NCBI RefSeq assembly: GCF_005930495.1
Contig: NZ_SJEX01000011.1
Location: 1 to 64,000, forward strand
Direction of reading: 5' to 3'
Origin: Modestobacter excelsi
GTDB lineage: Bacteria > Actinomycetota > Actinomycetes > Mycobacteriales > Geodermatophilaceae
Length of the DNA stretch: 64,000 nt
Numbering within the stretch: position 1 is the stretch's first letter; every line of letters starts with the position of its first letter. The position numbers and the translations under genes were made by a program. The notes under the pieces are model-generated. The model worked only from the letters and a program-made list of their open reading frames with translations, had not been told where the DNA came from and did not search any database. Shown here piece by piece: positions 8,792-17,157 of the stretch.

Positions 8792-9796
8792 TTGACACTG
8801 ACGTCACCCCCCGCAGCCACCGGCACGGACGCGCCCCAGCCGCCCTTCGACCCCCAGGTCGCGGCTGCACTCGGTGCGCTGGCCGGGCTCATCCCATCCG
8901 CCCTCACCCCCGACATGATCCCGCTGCTGCGCCAGCCGAACCCTGCGATGCCACCGGCCACCGACCAGGAGCTCAGCCGGGATGGTGCCTTCACCGTCAC
9001 CACCCGGTCGGTCCCCGGCCCGGAGGGCGCGCCGGACGTCGAGGTCATCGTCTGCCTCCCGACCGGGGCGGACGCGCCGACCGCAGCCGTCCTGCACACC
9101 CACGGCGGCGGCATGATCATCGGCGACGCCCGCACCGGCCTGCTCGAGGTCATGGACTGGGCCGCCGAGCTGCAGCTCGCCGTGGTCTCCGTGGAGTACC
9201 GGCTGGCTCCGGAGACGCCGCATCCCGGTCCGGTCGAGGACTGCTACGCCGCGCTCCTGTGGACCGTCCGCAACGCCGCCGACCTGGGCATCGACCCCGA
9301 TCGCATCGTGGTGGCCGGGGCCAGCGCCGGTGGCGGGCTGGCGGCGGCCCTGGCGCTGATGGCCCGCGACCGCGGGGACGTCGCCCTGGCCGGGCAGCTC
9401 CTGATCTACCCGATGCTCGACGACCGCAACGACACCTTCTCCGCGCACCAGATGCGCGGTGTCGGCGTCTGGGACCAGGTCTCCAACGACACCGGCTGGA
9501 CGGCGCTGCTCGGGGACGACCGCGGCGGTCCCGACGTCTCGCCGTACGCCGCTCCGGCCCGGGCCACCGACCTGTCGGGCCTGCCGCCGGCCTTCATCGA
9601 CGTGGCGTCGACGGAGACCTTCCGGGACGAGGACGTCGCCTACGCCACCCGCATCTGGCAGGCCGGCGGCGTCGCCGAGCTGCACGTGTGGCCCGGCGGC
9701 TGCCACGGCTTTGACCAGTTCGTGCCGGATGCCCGGATCTCCCGCGAGGCCCGGGCCGCTCGACTGCGGTGGCTGCGCCAGCTGCTCGCGCCGTGA
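8792..9796 (+). CDS. Alpha/beta hydrolase, hormone-sensitive lipase (HSL) family
   Basis: The oxyanion-hole motif HTHGGGMIIGD (~residues 103-113), nucleophile elbow VAGASAGGGLAAALALM (~174-190) and C-terminal WPGGCHGFDQFV with the catalytic His give a complete HSL/Abhydrolase_3 enzyme; the acid lies in STETFRDEDVAYA. TTG 8792 is preferred as start because AGGAGG lies just upstream; an in-frame ATG at 8747 has no clear ribosome site. About 334 residues. It should hydrolyse short-chain esters of unknown nature. The flanking PucR-like regulator gene begins 40 nt later in the same direction and may be co-transcribed. Confidence 0.85.
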   Translation: MTLTSPPAATGTDAPQPPFDPQVAAALGALAGLIPSALTPDMIPLLRQPNPAMPPATDQELSRDGAFTVTTRSVPGPEGAPDVEVIVCLPTGADAPTAAVLHTHGGGMIIGDARTGLLEVMDWAAELQLAVVSVEYRLAPETPHPGPVEDCYAALLWTVRNAADLGIDPDRIVVAGASAGGGLAAALALMARDRGDVALAGQLLIYPMLDDRNDTFSAHQMRGVGVWDQVSNDTGWTALLGDDRGGPDVSPYAAPARATDLSGLPPAFIDVASTETFRDEDVAYATRIWQAGGVAELHVWPGGCHGFDQFVPDARISREARAARLRWLRQLLAP

Positions 9797-9836
9797 CGCC
9801 CTGGTCAGCAGACGTTCCAGGGGCCACAGTGGGCCG

Positions 9837-10814
9837 GTGAACGACCTCGCGCTCCGCCTCGCGGCCCTGGATCCCGAGGCGGGCGCGGCGGTCCGGGTGA
9901 TCGGGCACTTCGACGCACTGACCGAGGCCCGGGCGGACCTGCAGTCCATCGTGCGCAGCGCGGCTGGCCTGGCCGACTGTCCGGCCCGGCTGGTCGACCC
10001 TGCGCGCGGCCTGGTCGTGCGCGTCCTGGCCGACGGCACGGTCAGCGCCGCCCCGGACCCGGTCGTCGACCCGGGGTGGCCGTCGACCCAGGTGGCCGGC
10101 ACCGATGCCGTGCTCTGGCTCGAGGAGACCAACCCGCCAGGGACCGTGCAGGCCGTCGTCCTGGAGCGGGCGGCGGCCGCCGTCCGGACCGTGCTCCAGC
10201 GGACCCGGTCACGTCGGGTGGTCGACGACCCGGCCTCGGTGGAGCTCGTGCTCGACGCCGCCGCCCCCGAGGCAGACCGGCTGGCCGCCGCCCGTCGGCT
10301 CGGGGTGACGACGACGGGACGGGCGGTCGCCCTCGCAGGCGGCCGCTCCCTCGTGCTGGGTCTGGACGGCGTCCTTCCCGCGGGCGTGCGGGTGGGAGTC
10401 GGACCGGCCGCCGCGGTGGTCGACCTGCCGGCCTCGGGCGAGCAGGCCCGGCTGGCGCTCCGGCTCACCGCCGAGGGCACCGAGGAGGATCCGGGCCGGC
10501 GGGTGGTGCACGCCGACCAACTGGGCGCGCTGCCGCTGCTCGTGCGGGCCGCCGATGGCTCGGACGTGCCCGACGTCCGGGCGCTCGAGCACGCCGCGAC
10601 CGTCGGCCCGTGGGCGCTGGCCACGCTGGACGCCGTCGCCACCGCGACGAGCCTGCGCGACGCCGCCCGGGCGCTGCACGTCCACCACTCCACGCTCCAG
10701 GACCGGCTGCTGCACGCCGAGACCGCGCTCGGCTGGGGTGTCCGTGAACCCGCCGGTCGACTGCGCCTGCAGCTGGCCCTGGTGCTACGGCGGGCAGCGC
10801 ACCATCGGCGCTGA
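9837..10814 (+). CDS. PucR/CdaR-type transcriptional regulator with C-terminal HTH
   Basis: The 325-residue protein has no enzyme motif; its C-terminus (ATATSLRDAARALHVHHSTL, QDRLLHAETALGW) is the PucR-type HTH_30 with a long hydrophobic helix before it. The middle matches the loosely conserved sensory/GGDEF-like region of this class. GTG 9837 is the start just after the hydrolase gene. Members control purine, sugar-acid or amino acid use. It may regulate the adjacent hydrolase, but no operator is visible. Its 3' end is followed within 10 bp by the first oxidoreductase-derived repeat. Confidence 0.7.
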   Translation: MNDLALRLAALDPEAGAAVRVIGHFDALTEARADLQSIVRSAAGLADCPARLVDPARGLVVRVLADGTVSAAPDPVVDPGWPSTQVAGTDAVLWLEETNPPGTVQAVVLERAAAAVRTVLQRTRSRRVVDDPASVELVLDAAAPEADRLAAARRLGVTTTGRAVALAGGRSLVLGLDGVLPAGVRVGVGPAAAVVDLPASGEQARLALRLTAEGTEEDPGRRVVHADQLGALPLLVRAADGSDVPDVRALEHAATVGPWALATLDAVATATSLRDAARALHVHHSTLQDRLLHAETALGWGVREPAGRLRLQLALVLRRAAHHRR

Positions 10815-10822
10815 GTCCTGCC

Positions 10823-10935
10823 AGGGCCTCCGATTGGCCCACGCGCCCGTCCCAGCCGGCACTGATGGCGAGCAGCTGTTCGACATCTCGTCGTCCGGCG
10901 TCCATCTCGCTGACACCCACCACCTCCTGTCGTGA
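10823..10935 (+). repeat. qor-5' repeat copy A (truncated, degraded)
   Basis: The 3' part of this copy (from ~10864) encodes DGEQLFDISSSGVHLADTHH and then LLS-stop (TGA 10933-10935), matching codons ~27-46 of the intact oxidoreductase at 37238. By hand alignment about 60 of 69 bases agree with copy D. Upstream, the bases between GGCCTCCGA (resembling the -10 area of other copies) and CGCCCGTCCCAGCC are diverged, with the start codon and most of the first 25 codons lost. The tail CTGTCGTGAGAGGCA resembles that of copy E. Same strand as all other copies. Confidence 0.75.
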
Positions 10936-10980
10936 GAGGCAGGTCCACGCCCACCGGTAGAGGGGCGACCGCCGCGGGAC

Positions 10981-12123
10981 TCACCAGGCCCCGATGGTGA
11001 GCCTGGGTCTGTCACTTCGCCCCGCCGCGATGACCGCGTGCAGGCACTCCAGCGGGATGCGAGCGGCCTCCGCCAAGGCGCCGAGTCGGGTCCCGCTCTG
11101 CTCCAGGAGTTCGGCAGCAGCTCCCAGGACGCTGGGGCTCTCCGGTGGTCCGAGCGGTCCCGGTTCGGGGTAACCCCACGCCTTGAGTTGCCGGTTGGCG
11201 CGGCGGTAGGGCAGATCCGGCAGACGCCCGAGCTTGTGCGCCCGGTAGACCAGCGCCTTCAGACTGACACCCCAGTGGCGCTTCAGTGCATGGAACGTCT
11301 CCCAGTCCACACGCGTCGGGAGACAGTCCGCGATCTCGGCCTGCGGCATGAGGAACTCGGCGGCGAACGACATGGCCTGCGACTCGATGACCGTGGACCC
11401 GGCCTCCCTTCCTGCGTGCATCAGCAGGTGCCCGAGTTCATGGGCGGCGTCGAAGCGGCTGCGCGCCTTGTCGTCCTTCAGCGGGGACATGAGCACGAGA
11501 GGGCGGCCTGACGCCGTCTCGGAAGAGGAGAAGGCGTCGACCCGAGGATCAAAGCCCTCGGCCGGCAATCGGACGACGAGCACGCCGTGGGCTTCCAGCA
11601 GGCGGACCACGTGGGGAACGGGTCCGGTGCCGACCGACAGCTCGCGCCTCGCTCTGCGCGCGGCATCGGCGATGTCCGCTTCGGACGGCTGCGGAGGCAG
11701 GCCGATCGGCCGGAGACGCATCGGAGGGAGGTCAACGTACCGCTCGACCAGATCCAGCACCGCCAGCGCCAGTTCCCCGAAGGCAAGGGCCTGCTCGCGC
11801 CGTCTGGCCGGGGTGCTCCGGAGGGAACGGAAGTGCGCGGTCGAGGGAGGCACCTCGGGGATGTCGAGGCCGCGGGAGAAGAACTCCTCCGGCACACCGA
11901 GCGTGAGGCCGAGACGGGTGAGCACCGTCGTGGTCGGGCGGGCCGCTCCGCGCTCGAACTGGGTCACCGCGGCGGGGGTGACCTCGATGCGCCGAGCCAG
12001 TTCCGCCCGCGTCATGCAGGCCAGTCGACGGCCGACCGCCAGGCGGCGGCTGTCGAAAGCCGCCACGGACCCCGAACTGCGGCGCCGCCGCGCGGCGGCG
12101 ACCCGCGGAGGTTGCTCGGTCAT
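10981..12123 (-). CDS. XRE-HTH / ImmA-IrrE metallopeptidase fusion regulator
   Basis: The 380-residue protein has an N-terminal XRE helix-turn-helix (TRAELARRIEVTPAAVTQFE, ~residues 38-57) and a downstream ImmA/IrrE zinc peptidase domain with HELGH at about residues 228-232 and the following SQAMSFAAEFLMP segment, which supplies the third ligand Glu. ImmA/IrrE proteins cleave repressors after a signal; fused to HTH they are found with toxin-antitoxin-like or stress modules. Its start overlaps the end of the upstream unknown gene by 4 nt (ATGA), so the two proteins are made together. No phage genes surround it. Confidence 0.85.
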   Translation of the reverse strand: MTEQPPRVAAARRRRSSGSVAAFDSRRLAVGRRLACMTRAELARRIEVTPAAVTQFERGAARPTTTVLTRLGLTLGVPEEFFSRGLDIPEVPPSTAHFRSLRSTPARRREQALAFGELALAVLDLVERYVDLPPMRLRPIGLPPQPSEADIADAARRARRELSVGTGPVPHVVRLLEAHGVLVVRLPAEGFDPRVDAFSSSETASGRPLVLMSPLKDDKARSRFDAAHELGHLLMHAGREAGSTVIESQAMSFAAEFLMPQAEIADCLPTRVDWETFHALKRHWGVSLKALVYRAHKLGRLPDLPYRRANRQLKAWGYPEPGPLGPPESPSVLGAAAELLEQSGTRLGALAEAARIPLECLHAVIAAGRSDRPRLTIGAW

Positions 12124-12848
12124 CGCGTGGCCTGCTCCGGCCTCCGCTTCAAGGACACGGGCGCCTCGGGGACGTCGCGCTCGGAGAACGCTGGCGTCGC
12201 CGGGCCCCGTGGGACGTCATCCGGAGCCTCGACGGCGGTCATGTCATCGCGCCACAGCGGGGTGACGGCGAGCCATCGTGGTGGGCCCAGGTGCGGCAGG
12301 CCCAGCCAGCCCGCGGTGAGTCCCATGGTGTCCCCGGCCCAGACGAAGAACACGTCCCGCCACACAGGGCACCGCCCCGACCAGGGGATGTCGAAGTCGA
12401 ACGCCAGTTGCCCGTCCATCGGCGGGGGCGGGAGCACGGCGTCGCCAGCGTTCCGGGCGGCGGCGTGACGCGTGGTGCTGGTGTCCCAGACGAAGCGGGC
12501 CCACTCCGGCTCGCGGAGCCGCAGACCCGGTGCCTTGATCACATGCACCGCCAGGTCATCGACGTGGATCAGCAGCGAACCGCGCGGCACGGTCAGGCGT
12601 ACGCCTCGCGCCCGCCACGGGGCCTGAGGCGAGCGGTAGTCGGCCAACATGCGCTCGCGCAGGTTCTCCCATGCCAGACCCGCAACCCCCCGTGGCGTGT
12701 CGAACAGATGGGACGGCTCGTAGCGCTCGGCGTTGGGCCGCCACATCATCCGCGTCGCCTCGCGCAGCCACGCCAGGACTTCGCGTTCCTCCAGGGCCTG
12801 CTTGCACTCGTGCAGAGCTGCCAGCGCGGTCACGTCCCAATCGGGCAC
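12120..12848 (-). CDS. Hypothetical protein, partner of the XRE-ImmA gene
   Basis: I do not recognise this 242-residue protein. It is Trp-rich (for example RPNAERYEPSHLFD, WARFVWDTSTTRH, WSGRCPVWRDVFFVW) and has no signal peptide or membrane helix. The start is GTG 12848; TAATCT (12860-12855 on the minus strand) is 6 nt upstream, pointing to a leaderless transcript. It is first in a two-gene operon with the XRE-ImmA gene and overlaps it by 4 nt. In such pairs the unknown protein is often the effector or the target of the peptidase, which is only an inference here. Confidence 0.7.
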   Translation of the reverse strand: MPDWDVTALAALHECKQALEEREVLAWLREATRMMWRPNAERYEPSHLFDTPRGVAGLAWENLRERMLADYRSPQAPWRARGVRLTVPRGSLLIHVDDLAVHVIKAPGLRLREPEWARFVWDTSTTRHAAARNAGDAVLPPPPMDGQLAFDFDIPWSGRCPVWRDVFFVWAGDTMGLTAGWLGLPHLGPPRWLAVTPLWRDDMTAVEAPDDVPRGPATPAFSERDVPEAPVSLKRRPEQATR

Positions 12849-12854
12849 GATGAA

Positions 12855-12912
12855 AGATTAAGCAGAAATCGCGGAATGCGACAGGGATGAGCAGCTGCGA
12901 TTCCGCATTCCG
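12855..12912 (-). promoter_or_regulatory. Leaderless promoter and inverted repeat upstream of the XRE-ImmA operon
   Basis: On the minus strand TAATCT (12855-12860) is a -10 element 6 nt before the GTG. A 9-bp inverted repeat, CGGAATGCG at 12872-12880 and CGCATTCCG at 12904-12912, flanks it, the nearer arm falling in the -10/-35 spacer. The placement fits an operator for the XRE protein encoded in this operon (autoregulation, inferred). Confidence 0.5.
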
Positions 12913-13109
12913 GCCCGAGGATCAAGCGCGGGTGGCTCCTCGGCAGATCAGGCCGCCGACGACACCTCGGCCTGGAGCGACCCGCCCCTCACCGCAGGTC
13001 GGGTGCGGGTTCGCCTCATTCAGCCGCTCCACCCCGGCGCAGTGCGTCGAGAGGTCGCGGCCGGCGCGGTGGCGGTCGAACACCGCATGCGCTGCTCCCT
13101 GGGCCGAGC

Positions 13110-13445
13110 CTGTGCGCGCCGACAACGCACTGGCCCTCGCCGCGGAGGCCGGCCAGTTCGACCAGTTGCGCCGGGAGCTCTTCGCCACCCAGCCACCCGA
13201 GCACAGTGGCGGTTTCACCGTCGAGGACCTGCTCGTTCTCGGCAGCAGGCCGGCCTCGACGACCCGGCGTCTGCGAGCGGAGTGCGGGAAGCCCGTTACG
13301 AGGCCTGGGTGATCGAGGTCGACCAGCGGTTCCAGGACCAGGATCCGCAGGGGACGCCCGCGGCTTTGCCCGATGGCACGCCCGTCGACTCTGACATCCT
13401 CTACGACGCTCACGCACTGGGAGAGCCACTGCGGGCTGACCGTGG
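13110..13445 (+). pseudogene. DsbA-family (thioredoxin-fold) oxidoreductase remnant
   Basis: Two frames carry one protein: ALAAEAGQFDQLRRELFATQ and PPEHSGGFTVEDLLVLGSR in the first, then after a shift near 13245 AGLDDPASASGVREARYEAW, VIEVDQRFQDQDPQGTPAA and DSDILYDAHALGEPL. This order is the helical insert and C-terminal part of DsbA-like thioredoxin-fold proteins. The N-terminal CxxC region is not recognisable upstream, so the gene is both 5'-truncated and frameshifted. Its end abuts the convergent DHFR-like gene. Confidence 0.65.
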
Positions 13446-13473
13446 CCACCTGAGGTCCCGGTGCACGAGTCGC

Positions 13474-14094
13474 CTACCGCTCCCGGACTGCGTAGGTCAG
13501 GTGCGTCACCCGCTGCGTCGGCTCCGCGCGGACCGGCTCGAGGGCGACACGGCCCGCGTCCACGCCCTCGAACAGGCGGATTCCGGAGCCGAACAGCACG
13601 GGTGAGAGCGCGATCGAGAACTCGTCGACCAGGCCGGCGTTCACGTACTCCAGGATCGTTGCGCCGCCGCCCGCGATGCGGACGTCCCGGTCGCCGGCGG
13701 CATGGCGGGCCTGGTCGAGCGCGGTCTGGATGCCGTCGTCGACGAAGTGGAAGGTGGTCCCGCCGGGTCGCTCCCAGGGGTCACGCTCCTCGTGGGTGAC
13801 GACGAAGACCGGCGTGTGGAACGGCGCCTCCTCCGGCCACATCTGCTCGCCGGCGTCGAACATGCGCTTGCCCATCACGCTCGCCCCGGTGCGCTCGAAC
13901 GTCTCCCGCGCGACGTCGTTGTCGCGCCCTTCCTCGCCACCCCCGCCGAGCTTCAGGTTCTCCCGGAAGAACCGCGTCGGGAAGACCCACCGCTGCAGTT
14001 CCATCCACTGCCGCCCCATCAACTCTCCAAGGGACCCAGGGGCGATGAACCCGTCCAGCGACATCGTCACGCTGAAGAACACCTTCCCGGCCAT
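13474..14094 (-). CDS. Dihydrofolate reductase / RibD C-terminal domain family protein
   Basis: 206 residues with the family start KVFFSVTMSLDGFIAP, GASVMGKRMFDAGEQMWPEE and the nucleotide-binding VRIAGGGATILEYVNAGLVD. Members bind NADPH and resemble DHFR and the reductase half of RibD, but most stand-alone copies have no proven reaction. The start overlaps the stop of the SRPBCC gene, making a three-gene minus-strand operon ArsR-SRPBCC-DHFR-like. The trio is a common actinobacterial set. It is intact. Confidence 0.8.
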   Translation of the reverse strand: MAGKVFFSVTMSLDGFIAPGSLGELMGRQWMELQRWVFPTRFFRENLKLGGGGEEGRDNDVARETFERTGASVMGKRMFDAGEQMWPEEAPFHTPVFVVTHEERDPWERPGGTTFHFVDDGIQTALDQARHAAGDRDVRIAGGGATILEYVNAGLVDEFSIALSPVLFGSGIRLFEGVDAGRVALEPVRAEPTQRVTHLTYAVRER

Positions 14095-14600
14095 CAGCCC
14101 TCAGCTCCTTCCCGAACGGTCTCGGTGACGTAGGCAGCCAGGTGGTCCAGGGTCTGCTGGCCGCCCTGGATCGCGTGGTACTTCTCGACCGCCTCGTCAC
14201 GCGACTCCTTGGTGGGGAACACCGTGCGCATCTCGATTCGGGTCGAGGCGCCGTCGGGCGCGAACGCGAAGACCGACTCGAAGGCGTTCGGGTCGCCGCG
14301 GAACTCACCGTGCAGCAGCGCGATCCGCTCCGGCGGGGCGATCTCGGTCCAGGAGATCCACTCCTGGTAGTCCGTCCCGTCCGGTCCGTGCAGCACGAAG
14401 TCCCACTCGCCGCCGACGCGGAACTCGAAGGACCTCGTGGTGGTGGTGAACCCCTCCGGACCCCACCACCGCGACAGGTGCCGCACCTCGGTGAACGCCT
14501 TGAACACCAGCTCCGGTGGGGCGCTGATGACCCGGGTGATCACGATCTCCCGGTCGGCCGTCGTCGGCTCCGCCCAGTTCTCCTGCCTTGTTCCTGCCAT
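14094..14600 (-). CDS. SRPBCC (AHSA1/START-like) family protein
   Basis: The 168-residue protein carries the AHSA1 pattern: REIVITRVISAPPELVFKAF at the start, LSRWWGPEGFTTTTRSFEFR, GGEWDFVLHGPDGTDY, and a C-terminal amphipathic helix (GGQQTLDHLAAYVTE). These form a hydrophobic ligand pocket; the ligand is unknown. The stop overlaps the DHFR-like start by one base and the ArsR gene ends 3 bp upstream, so the three are one operon. Confidence 0.85.
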   Translation of the reverse strand: MAGTRQENWAEPTTADREIVITRVISAPPELVFKAFTEVRHLSRWWGPEGFTTTTRSFEFRVGGEWDFVLHGPDGTDYQEWISWTEIAPPERIALLHGEFRGDPNAFESVFAFAPDGASTRIEMRTVFPTKESRDEAVEKYHAIQGGQQTLDHLAAYVTETVREGAEG

Positions 14601-14603
14601 CGG

Positions 14604-14945
14604 TCATTCCTCCTGTCGTGTCTGCTCGAGCTCCCGCACGTAGCTGTCCAGCCGGTCGAAGCTCTCGTTCCAGAACCGTTCGAACCCGCCGGTCCACTCG
14701 TGCACCGGCCGCAGCCCGCGGGCGTCCAGGCCGTAGACGCGCTGCTTGCCCGCCTTGCGGTCCCGGACCAACCCGACCTCCCGGAGCACCCGCAGGTGCT
14801 TGGACGCCCCCGGCTGGGTCAGCCCCAGCTCCTGGGCCAGCTCGGTCACCGGCCGGTCACCCGCCCGCAGCAGCGCCAGGATGTCCCGGCGCTGCGGCTC
14901 GGCGATCGCGTTGAAGACGTCCGACGTCGTCGCTGCTCGGGCCAT
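14604..14945 (-). CDS. ArsR-family regulator
   Basis: A 113-residue winged-helix protein: FNAIAEPQRRDILALLRAGD, then PVTELAQELGLTQPGASKHL (recognition helix) and LRVLREVGLVRDRKAGKQRV (wing). It lacks the CxC/CxxC metal-binding signatures of arsenic or cadmium sensors, as is usual for the ArsR members that precede SRPBCC genes. The ATG at 14945 has -10 and -35 elements immediately upstream. It is first in the operon and probably represses it. Confidence 0.9.
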   Translation of the reverse strand: MARAATTSDVFNAIAEPQRRDILALLRAGDRPVTELAQELGLTQPGASKHLRVLREVGLVRDRKAGKQRVYGLDARGLRPVHEWTGGFERFWNESFDRLDSYVRELEQTRQEE

Positions 14946-14951
14946 GGCAGC

Positions 14952-14979
14952 AACATATACCCATATCGGTATGCGTCAA
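14952..14979 (-). promoter_or_regulatory. Promoter and operator of the ArsR-SRPBCC-DHFR-like operon
   Basis: On the minus strand TTGACG (14974-14979) and TATGTT (14952-14957) are separated by 16 bp, with TATGTT only 6 nt before the next gene's ATG. Between them lies the inverted repeat ATACC/GGTAT (14957-14961 and 14968-14972). A dyad inside the spacer is where an ArsR dimer would block RNA polymerase. Confidence 0.65.
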
Positions 14980-15043
14980 GCCTGCAGGAGGCGACGGGCG
15001 ACCGCATGCCGCCGTCATCGGGTGGTCCCCCAGCGTCCCCGTC

Positions 15044-15215
15044 ATGCGCGCCGTGCGGATCACCCGCTTCGGCGGCCCGAGGTCATGGACGTCGTCGACC
15101 CGCCCGACCCCACCCCCGCGAAGGCGAGACCCTGTTTGACATCTCCTCCGCCGGCGTGAACGTCGCCGACACCCACCAGGGGCAGCGGCAGCGGCCTACG
15201 GTCAGCTACTTCTGA
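15044..15215 (+). repeat. qor-5' repeat copy B (frameshifted)
   Basis: The copy begins ATGCGCGCCGTGCGGATCAC and follows the oxidoreductase gene, but one C is missing after CGGCGGCCC and one base near CCCCGCGAAGG, so the frame breaks at codon 12 and translation from the ATG ends at 15140. In the restored frame it reads LFDISSAGVNVADTHQ then GQRQRPTVSYF to TGA at 15213-15215. Unlike copies C, D and E it has THQ (as in the intact gene), not THH, before the divergence point. The upstream -10 is decayed. Confidence 0.8.
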
Positions 15216-15393
15216 CTCGTCCACCGGTCCGCGGGCCACGACTACGAGTCATGCCGACGCGGGCCGAGGAGAGCACGACCTCGGGTGCCTGGCAGCAGGA
15301 AGTGCAGCGCGACCTGGCTGGACCAGCGGCCCCGGAGGCCTTGACGGGCCGGTTGGATGCCGAACTGGCGCGAGCCTGTCGCTGGTCAGGCCC

Positions 15394-15561
15394 TAGCCTC
15401 GGGGCATGCGAGCTGTGCAGATCACCCGCTTCGGCGGCCCCGAGGTCATGGACGTCGTCGACCTGCCCGACCCCACTCCGGGCGACGGCGAGCAGGTCGT
15501 CGACATCTCGTCGTCCGGCGTCAACTTCGCGGACACCCACCACGTCCTGTCGTCCAACTGA
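15394..15561 (+). repeat. qor-5' repeat copy C (intact 51-codon reading frame)
   Basis: TAGCCT at 15394-15399 lies 6 nt before ATG 15406. The frame of 51 codons reads MRAVQITRFGGPEVM, DVVDLPDPTPGDGEQVV, DISSSGVNFADTHH and ends VLSSN-stop at 15561. It matches the first 46 codons of the oxidoreductase at 37238, then departs into the tail CTGTCGTCCAACTGA, shared with copy D. Compared with copy D, 9 codons differ silently and 6 change the residue (hand count). It is only ~180 bp downstream of copy B. Confidence 0.9.
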
Positions 15562-15813
15562 GGTGACGGGTCGGACCCTGCTTGACAGTCCCCCGAACAC
15601 GGAGCCACGGCTTGTCCTGGAGTCGAGCATCGTCCACCCGTCTCGTGCGGGCGCCGAGCGGCGGTCGTGCCGCGGTGACGAGCGATCAGGCAAACCCGCC
15701 GACGCCCAGGGAGACGACACCTCCCCATGACTCCTTCCGGTCGGAAGTGGCAGCCGGGTTCGGCGCCGTCGTGCTCGTGTCCGTCGTCATCGTCCTTCTC
15801 GATCCGGGTCCGG

Positions 15814-17157
15814 TCACTGCTCCGTGCCGGCCATGCGTGGGTCGAGTCCGTACTGGTGGGGGACGCCGAGGTTCTCGCGCAGGGTCGTGCCCGGGTACTC
15901 GGTGGGGTAGATGCCGCGTGCCTGCAGGATCGGCACGACCTCGTCGACGAAGGCGTCGATGCCGTCCTCGTAGATGTCCGGCGTCACCCAGAAGCCGTCG
16001 GCGGCGCCGGCCTCGAACCACTCCTGCAGGTGGTCGGCGTGCAGCTCCCCCGGGCCGACGACCGTGGGATGAAAGTCGATCACGCCATGGGCGAGGACGT
16101 CGCGGGGAGACCACCCCTCGCGCGCCACCGCCAGGGCGTTCGACGAGCGCGGGTCCCTCGGCGAAGCGTGCGCGGAGGCCAGCTGTCCCGGCGTGAGGGG
16201 TTCGTCGAACCGATCCGGGTGGATCTCGATCCCGAGGATCGCGCCGAGGTGGGGCAGGCGGGCCTCGATGACGTCGCCTGCGTACCGCAGGCGACGGTCG
16301 AGGCCCTCGCGCACGGTGGGCGCGACGGTGGTCATGATGCCGGGGATGTACTTGACCTCGTCGGGGTCGCGGCCGGCGTCACGTGCCGCTTTGCGCACGA
16401 GCTCGCGTTGGGCGCGGGCCTCCTCGATCGTCCACACCTCGGCGATGAAGCCGCTGGCATAGCGGCCCGCGATCGACAGCAGGTGCGGACTGGGGCCGCC
16501 GGAGGTGAAGACGACGGGCTGGCCCTGCTCCGACGGGGGGATCGCCAGCGGGCCGCGCGAGGCGACGTACCGGCCCTGCAGGTTGACCGGCTGCAGCTTC
16601 GACGGGTCGATGAACCGGTCCGCCGCCTGGTCCTTGACCCAGGCGTCCTCCTGCCAGCTGCCCCAGAGCGCCTGGACGATCTGGATCGCCTCGTGTGCGC
16701 GCTGGTACCGCTCCTCGCGGTCGGCGACCGGTCGTCCGTAGTTGGCGGCGACGGCGGGGTCGCTGGTCGTGACGGCATTCCAGCCCGCGCGGCCGTGGCT
16801 CAGGACGTCGAGGGCCTTGAACTGGCGCGCGGTGTTGAACGGCTCCTGGAAGGTCGTCGACCCGGTCGCGACGAAGCCGATGTGCGTCGTCTCGCGCGCG
16901 ACGGCGGCCAGCTGGATCAGCGGGTCCATGAGGTTGCTGATCGTCGAGTGCTCGACGTCGCCGCGCACGGCGGGGAAGTCGGGGGTGAAGAGGAAGGTGA
17001 ACTTGCCGCGCTCGGCAGCCTGCGCGTGACGCACGGTGGCGTCGACGTCGGCGTAGGTACCCGGGTCCACGTGCGGGGCGCGCCAGGCGCCGTGCAGGCC
17101 GCCGTACCCGTCGATCATCCCCATCCCGAGGACGAGCTTGTCGTCCCTCATGGTCAC
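15814..17157 (-). CDS. LLM-class FMN-dependent monooxygenase (NtaA/SnaA/DszA family)
   Basis: 447 residues, the usual length for the NtaA/SnaA/DmoA branch of luciferase-like monooxygenases. Seen: FTFLFTPDFPAV, THIGFVATGSTTFQEPFN, ALDVLSHGRAGWNAVTTSDP (the typical flavin-site segment), GRYVASRGPLAIPPSEQGQP and VFTSGGPSP. These enzymes use FMNH2 supplied by a separate reductase to oxidise compounds such as nitrilotriacetate, dimethyl sulfide or pristinamycin-type substrates. It overlaps the MFS gene by 4 nt (ATGA) and is transcribed after it. The substrate is unknown; no flavin reductase gene is beside it. Confidence 0.85.
   Translation of the reverse strand: MTMRDDKLVLGMGMIDGYGGLHGAWRAPHVDPGTYADVDATVRHAQAAERGKFTFLFTPDFPAVRGDVEHSTISNLMDPLIQLAAVARETTHIGFVATGSTTFQEPFNTARQFKALDVLSHGRAGWNAVTTSDPAVAANYGRPVADREERYQRAHEAIQIVQALWGSWQEDAWVKDQAADRFIDPSKLQPVNLQGRYVASRGPLAIPPSEQGQPVVFTSGGPSPHLLSIAGRYASGFIAEVWTIEEARAQRELVRKAARDAGRDPDEVKYIPGIMTTVAPTVREGLDRRLRYAGDVIEARLPHLGAILGIEIHPDRFDEPLTPGQLASAHASPRDPRSSNALAVAREGWSPRDVLAHGVIDFHPTVVGPGELHADHLQEWFEAGAADGFWVTPDIYEDGIDAFVDEVVPILQARGIYPTEYPGTTLRENLGVPHQYGLDPRMAGTEQ

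Noticed and set aside
15675-15820. Small + strand frame with a hydrophobic stretch (VAAGFGAVVLVSVVIVLLDP)
   Set aside because: It could be a truncated membrane protein, but it overlaps the end of the LLM monooxygenase gene, has no ribosome site and no recognisable family.
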